Below, piece by piece: positions 30,283 through 34,145 of a stretch of DNA of 34,145 bases. Position 1 is the stretch's first letter; every line of letters starts with the position of its first letter. Position numbers and translations under genes: made by a program. The DNA is taken from positions 1-34,145 of the forward strand of contig NZ_JAPDFS010000009.1 of NCBI RefSeq assembly GCF_027257195.1. The letters run 5' to 3'. The notes under the pieces are model-generated. The model saw only the letters and a list, made by a program, of their open reading frames with translations, ran no database searches and was not told where the DNA came from. Source of the stretch: Halorubrum sp. F4. GTDB taxonomy: Archaea > Halobacteriota > Halobacteria > Halobacteriales > Haloferacaceae.

Positions 30283-31197
30283 TTACGCGGCCTCGTAGAC
30301 GTCCTCGCGGACCCAGTCGTATCCCTCGTCCTCGAGCTTCTCGGCGAGCTCCGGGCCGCCGCTCTTCGCGACCTCGCCGTCCAACATCACGTGGACGTGG
30401 TCGGGCTCGACGTAGTCGAGGATCCGCTGGTAGTGGGTGATCTGGAGGATCCCCGTGCCCTGTTCGTCGCGGAGCGCGTTGATGCCCTTCGAGACGTCCT
30501 GGAGCCGGTCGATGTCGAGTCCGGAGTCGATCTCGTCGAGCACGGCGATCGCGGGCTCCAGCATCGCGGCCTGGAGCACCTCGTTCTGTTTCTTCTCGCC
30601 GCCCGAGAAGCCGGCGTTGAGGTACCGCTGCATGAACTTCTCGTCCATGTCGAGGAGCTCCATCTTCTCCGAGAGGATCTCCTGGAACTCGGCGACGCCG
30701 ATCTCGCCGTCGTCGGCGGGGCCCTCCATCGGGGAGGTGTCGTAGCCGGCGTCGTCGTCCGCCTCCGCCTCCTCGTCTTCGTCCTCGAACAGCTCCTCGC
30801 GCTCGTCCGCCTTCGCGTTGAGCGCCTGCCGGAGGAAGTTCGTCATCGTGACGCCCTCGATCTCCGCGGGATACTGGAACCCGAGGAAGATCCCGAGCGC
30901 GGCGCGCTCGTTGGGCTCCATCTCGAGCAGTTCCCAGTGGTAGTCCTCGTCGTCGAGGTCGGCGTCGACGTCCTCGACGTCGGCCTCGTCGAGGTGGAGC
31001 GAGATGCTCCCGTCCGTGACCTCGTAGGCGGGATGGCCGGCGATGACCTTCGCCAGCGTCGACTTGCCCGAGCCGTTCGGACCCATCAGTGCGTGGATCT
31101 CGCCGGACTCGACCTCGAGGTCGACGCCTCGAAGGATCCGTTCTCCGCCCTCTTCGGCCACCCGCACGCGTAGGTCGCTGATCTCGAGAGTTGCCAT
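30283..31197 (-). CDS. sufC: Fe-S assembly ATPase SufC
   Basis: This 304-residue ABC-type ATPase powers the SufBCD scaffold. Walker A is GPNGSGKST (39-47), the signature is [13 protein letters not shown], and Walker B is [15 protein letters not shown]. The H-loop is ITHYQRIL. A strongly acidic insertion (about residues 130-170, Glu/Asp-rich around [13 protein letters not shown]), plus another acidic stretch near residue 75, makes it about 50 residues longer than bacterial SufC; such loops are common in haloarchaeal orthologues. First gene of the operon; the AT-rich gap upstream carries its promoter. No iron-box-like palindrome was seen there. Confidence 0.96.
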   Translation of the reverse strand: MATLEISDLRVRVAEEGGERILRGVDLEVESGEIHALMGPNGSGKSTLAKVIAGHPAYEVTDGSISLHLDEADVEDVDADLDDEDYHWELLEMEPNERAALGIFLGFQYPAEIEGVTMTNFLRQALNAKADEREELFEDEDEEAEADDDAGYDTSPMEGPADDGEIGVAEFQEILSEKMELLDMDEKFMQRYLNAGFSGGEKKQNEVLQAAMLEPAIAVLDEIDSGLDIDRLQDVSKGINALRDEQGTGILQITHYQRILDYVEPDHVHVMLDGEVAKSGGPELAEKLEDEGYDWVREDVYEAA

Positions 31198-31320
31198 GTG
31201 TAGGGTTATGCCTCGTAGGTGTACCGAAGGTGTTGCGGAGGTTAATAGTTACGGATATCCCGCCGAAAATCCCGAATTTGGGAACAATTCTTTCAGGAAC
31301 GAAAACGTAGTTTCAGAAGA
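31198..31320 (-). promoter_or_regulatory. sufC promoter region and polB 3' trailer
   Basis: This 123-nt gap is AT-rich. On the minus strand AACTATTAAC (31250-31241) is the best TATA candidate and would leave a 5' leader of about 20-25 nt before the sufC ATG. Upstream, CCCGAATTTGGG (31272-31283) is an imperfect palindrome and may mark polB termination or a regulator site. No TTTAGG...CCTAAA site is present. Confidence 0.4.
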
Positions 31321-34145
31321 TCACATGAACGAGCCGAGGCCCGTCTGCTCCTGACCCGTCTTGACCTCCTTCCAGGAGGTTCCGAGCGCCTCGATCACTC
31401 GCTCGATGGGTCCCTTCAGCGTCTTCTCGAGCATCTTCTCCCAGTCGACCTCGAACTCCTCGGGGATCTGGTCCGCGTACTCGAAGCAGATCACGTCCGG
31501 GTCGCGTTTGAACTCGCCGTAGAGCCCGTTCCGCTGGGGGTCGAACCCCTCCTCGCCCTCCATCCGCTCCCAGAAGTCCGGGTGGACCTTCCTCAGGTAG
31601 AGCCGTTTCGGCTTCGAACCCCGCCCGAAGTTCGTCCCGAGAAGCTCGTTGGCGTACTGCGCGCCCCGGACCTGTGCAGTTGGCGTCTCGTAGGCGTCGA
31701 GCCGCTTGCCGATCCCGCCCGGGATCCCGATCTCCTCGACGTCGACCTCCCCCGCGAGGAAGTCGTCGATGACGCCCGAGAGGTACGTCGTGATCTCCGC
31801 TAGGTCCTCGTCGATGTCGTCGCCCGTGACGATGGTCTCGATGACGTGCTGTTGGACCTCCTTCGTGATGCCCGCGATGTCCGACCGCTTGTACTCGAAG
31901 CCCGTGATGTCGATGTCGTCGACGTCCTTTCCCTCCTTCCAGACGATGTGACCCGCGTATCGCTTCTTCTTGCCCGCCTGGAAGAACCGCCGATAGAGCT
32001 TCTCGAACTCGATCTCGAAGCGATGGAACTCGGCGTTCAGCTCCTCGCGCGCGAAGTCGTCGTAGCGGTCGTTGATGTGTTCTTGAATGTCGAAGGAGGT
32101 CTCGATTGCCTTTTCTTTTGACATGTCAGACAGAGATAACATTACTGAATCGGTATCTCCATAAGCTACTTGATAGTTTAGCTCGTTTGCGGCGGTCTCA
32201 GTAAAGTCGATAACTTCACGACCGGTAGATGTGACGGCTGCCGCTCCCTCTTTGTCGTACAGCCGGAACCGATCCCAACCTGTCACACCATAGAGTGATT
32301 GGCCGACGAACTGGAACTTCCCGTTCCGTCCCGCGAGCAACGTGTGGTTGTCCGCGACCGTCACACAGTAGACGCCGTTTTCGGCCTCGCTCCGTGATCC
32401 GCTTCGATGCATTCGTAGCGTGTTCTTCGCGTTCTCGGCCACGTAGATCCGCCAGCTCCCGCTGTCGCGGTTGTAACTCGCGGTCAGCCCGAGGTGCGCA
32501 CACAGCCGGAGTACGTCGTCGCGAAGCCGATCGCTGGACGTGGTGTACCGCCACGATCCGGACTGCCGGTCCCCGTCCCCGTCGATCAGCGTCTCCAGGA
32601 AGCGGCGCTTCTGGTCCCGGGACACGTCGAAGACGAACGCCGGGATCCGTTTTTCGAAGCTGTCGCCGCCACACCGGTTTCGAAGCATCTCCCCGAGAAG
32701 CTTCGAGGTGAACTGATGGGCGCGGTCGTCGACGTAGCAGTCGAACCCCATCCCGTCGAGTAGATCGCCGATATTGGCGTGGTGACCGCCGCCGTCGGCG
32801 ATGGCGTTCTGTGCGATCTTCACCGTCGTCGCGGATCCTCGATGGTTCTCGCCGAACGTCTTCTCCTCGGAGGTGTACACGTTGCCCTCGGTGACGTACC
32901 ACGCCAGCAACTCGAGGAAGTCGTCGCCGTCGTAGGTCCGTGGGATCCACTTTCGACCGGATTCGCGGTGGACGAAACTCGTCTCACAGACCGACTCGAC
33001 GTACTCGCGGTGCTCCTCGAACTCCTCGGCGGTGAAGACGTACCCGGTCCGTCCGACGTCCGCCTTCGGGACGCGCCGCGGCGTCCAGCCGAGTTCGGCG
33101 GTGAACGTGTGGCCGTGTACGCTCGGTCGGACCCACACCTCGTACTCCCCGTCGATCAGTTCCGTCAGATCCACTTCGTGGATCCGCTCCCCCTCCGGGC
33201 CGTCCCAGTCGTGCGGGAGTTCGTAGTTCGTCGCACGGTCGAGCTCGCCCGCCTCGACGAAGCCGTAGCCGTCCTCCGTGATCCCGTTCGTCTCGTTCTT
33301 CCGGACCACCATCCGGTGGTTCGGCGTCACGCGGAAGTCCATCTTTGAAGTCTCGATATCGACGAGCTCGTCCCGGTAGTCCGGGTACGCGTGGGTCTCC
33401 TCGACTGTCTTGACTTCCATCTCTTCGGTGTCCGGATCGAGCGAGTACACCTCGTCGCCGACGTCGAGGTCGGTGATCGACCGCACTCCGGCTGGCGTCA
33501 ACACCTCGGTGTCCGGCGTAAAGCAGTTCATGATCACCTTGACGGCTCCCTGTTGCCGGTCGTACTGTTCGTACGCGTCCGTTTCGGGGTCGTGGTCGTT
33601 TCTGAGCGCCTTCTTCTGTTCGCGCTCGTCGAGCAACTCGTCGACCATCTCGCGCATGATTCCGTCCGGTTCCTTCCGGAAGTGGGTCCCGTTCGGTGCG
33701 ACGTACGTCTCGCCGTCGTACGCGTCGGGATCGACCTTCGTCTCCGGCCCCGCGTTGATCGTTACCATACACATGGGGTAGAGACTTTTCAAGTCTTGGA
33801 CAGTTACCATCTCTTTCACCCCCGTAATGGGCTCGAAGACCGCGCCGCCCTCGAACTCCTCCGACTCCTGTTGGCCTTTCGTCGGGAGCGCGAACTTCCC
33901 GAACGCCTTGTGGAGGACGTACATGTCGACGGTGTCGCCGGGTGTCGGCGCGTCCTCGATCTTACAGCCGACGAACGTCCGCACCTCGTCCCAGAACGCG
34001 ATCACGTCCTGTGCTCGGTCGATCTCGACGCACAGCTCCACGTCGCGGATGCTGTACTCCAGGAGACGCTCGGGGTCCTGCTCCCAGAGGTCGCCGATGT
34101 CGCCGGCGTACCGTTCCTTGCCGACGCCGAGCTCGCGCTCGCCGA
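31321..34145 (-). CDS. polB: DNA polymerase B (family B), 3' part, intein-containing; 5' end beyond right edge
   Basis: The frame is open to the right edge (the GTG at 34041 is internal) and starts in the exonuclease domain with LLEYSIRDVELCVEI, the Exo III YxxxD region. Polymerase motif A is DLKSLYP. Motif B is KVIMN...SLYG, interrupted by an intein. Motif C is YGDTDS. The thumb follows, and the last residues EQTGLGSFM fit a PCNA-interacting QxxLxxF peptide. This is the replicative family B enzyme of euryarchaea. Removing the intein gives a continuous family sequence. Extein stretches at motifs A and B-C have AT-rich, atypical codons. The gene ends 123 nt before sufC in the same direction. 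Confidence 0.95.
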   Translation of the reverse strand, partial: GERELGVGKERYAGDIGDLWEQDPERLLEYSIRDVELCVEIDRAQDVIAFWDEVRTFVGCKIEDAPTPGDTVDMYVLHKAFGKFALPTKGQQESEEFEGGAVFEPITGVKEMVTVQDLKSLYPMCMVTINAGPETKVDPDAYDGETYVAPNGTHFRKEPDGIMREMVDELLDEREQKKALRNDHDPETDAYEQYDRQQGAVKVIMNCFTPDTEVLTPAGVRSITDLDVGDEVYSLDPDTEEMEVKTVEETHAYPDYRDELVDIETSKMDFRVTPNHRMVVRKNETNGITEDGYGFVEAGELDRATNYELPHDWDGPEGERIHEVDLTELIDGEYEVWVRPSVHGHTFTAELGWTPRRVPKADVGRTGYVFTAEEFEEHREYVESVCETSFVHRESGRKWIPRTYDGDDFLELLAWYVTEGNVYTSEEKTFGENHRGSATTVKIAQNAIADGGGHHANIGDLLDGMGFDCYVDDRAHQFTSKLLGEMLRNRCGGDSFEKRIPAFVFDVSRDQKRRFLETLIDGDGDRQSGSWRYTTSSDRLRDDVLRLCAHLGLTASYNRDSGSWRIYVAENAKNTLRMHRSGSRSEAENGVYCVTVADNHTLLAGRNGKFQFVGQSLYGVTGWDRFRLYDKEGAAAVTSTGREVIDFTETAANELNYQVAYGDTDSVMLSLSDMSKEKAIETSFDIQEHINDRYDDFAREELNAEFHRFEIEFEKLYRRFFQAGKKKRYAGHIVWKEGKDVDDIDITGFEYKRSDIAGITKEVQQHVIETIVTGDDIDEDLAEITTYLSGVIDDFLAGEVDVEEIGIPGGIGKRLDAYETPTAQVRGAQYANELLGTNFGRGSKPKRLYLRKVHPDFWERMEGEEGFDPQRNGLYGEFKRDPDVICFEYADQIPEEFEVDWEKMLEKTLKGPIERVIEALGTSWKEVKTGQEQTGLGSFM
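32101..32220 (-). other. AT-rich island in polB extein downstream of the intein (motif B to beyond motif C)
   Basis: I count 50 G/C in these 120 nt (42%) against about two thirds or more in surrounding coding DNA. Codons are atypical: TTA, CTA, GTA, TCA, TCT, AAA, GAT, TAT and GGA for NELNYQVAYGDTDSVMLSLSDMSKEKA. The atypical codons extend to the intein junction near 32298, although GC recovers after 32220. The encoded protein stays canonical, so DNA rather than protein was replaced. Likely a gene-conversion tract. Confidence 0.7.
32299..33525 (-). mobile_element. 409-aa LAGLIDADG intein in PolB motif B
   Basis: Insertion is between the Asn and Ser of the KVIMN/SLYG motif. The N-terminus is CFTPDTEVLTPAGVRSI, with Cys1. 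Block B TPNH is at 67-70. Two LAGLIDADG helices are visible: LELLAWYVTEG (204-214) and FLETLIDGDGD (309-319). The splicing C-terminus VYCVTVADNHTLLAGRNG ends in FQFVGQ before extein Ser. The last residue is Gln instead of the usual Asn, and the penultimate is Gly instead of His; both variants are known in functional inteins. The frame is intact, so splicing and homing activity are plausible. Base composition is host-like. Confidence 0.92.
33761..33830 (-). other. AT-rich island at polB motif A
   Basis: I count 32 G/C in 70 nt (46%). The codons GTA ACT, CAA, TTG AAA AGT, and ATG TGT ATG GTA around VKEMVTVQDLKSLYPMCMVT contrast with GC-ending codons on both sides. The island sits on motif A, another known insertion site for PolB inteins. 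Confidence 0.6.

Overview
The window reads as chromosome of an extremely halophilic archaeon (Halobacteria), most plausibly Halorubrum or a close relative. The evidence is high GC with strong C/G third-position bias, very acidic proteins, archaeal-type information genes (EF-2 with the diphthamide histidine, EF-1alpha, S10, aRF1, archaeal PolB with an intein), haloarchaeal lipoprotein and Tat signals, and start codons that sit about 27 nt after TATA-like boxes, as in leaderless transcripts. The genus is inference; the class is secure.

Layout. 1-7.2 kb holds core genes: a partial KDPG-type aldolase, EF-2, an ACT-domain regulator plus homoserine dehydrogenase operon preceded by a Thr-rich 38-codon leader ORF, the EF-1alpha/S10 operon with a terminator hairpin, and a rhomboid protease. 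7.27-18.28 kb is the most unusual part. Nine genes lie among five near-identical palindromes (TTTAGG-N4-CCTAAA), each placed on a core promoter. They encode a flippase-like membrane protein, a GT75/RGP-type glycosyltransferase, a Tat/lipobox iron-binding lipoprotein co-directional with a GT39-type membrane glycosyltransferase and a small membrane protein, a GT2 polyprenyl-phosphate sugar transferase, a two-subunit Tat-exported GMC/gluconate-dehydrogenase-like oxidoreductase, and an Fe(III) ABC permease. The palindromes resemble DtxR/IdeR-family iron boxes, and a DtxR-family repressor with a ferritin-like partner is encoded at 25.0-26.0 kb. I infer an iron-responsive regulon that links Fe uptake to surface glycan synthesis and an extracellular oxidase.

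18.3-19.4 kb is a lower-GC accessory island with one membrane protein. 19.4-21.5 kb holds two unassigned membrane proteins and a sugar-nucleotide epimerase. 21.6-25.0 kb has argS, a GC-rich palindromic non-coding segment and the aRF1 gene. Then follow the ferritin-like/DtxR pair, a class III aminotransferase, the sufCBD operon for Fe-S cluster assembly (again iron biology), and the 3' part of polB, which carries a 409-residue intein and AT-rich extein islands at its conserved polymerase motifs.

A second recurrent theme is leader micro-ORFs. Three times (2969, 16596 and 26063 on the minus strand) a tiny ORF starts 27-29 nt from a TATA-like box and ends in a 4-nt ATGA/GTGA overlap with the next gene: the ACT/homoserine dehydrogenase operon, the iron permease, and the ferritin-like/DtxR operon. 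No tRNA, rRNA, CRISPR array or transposase gene was found.
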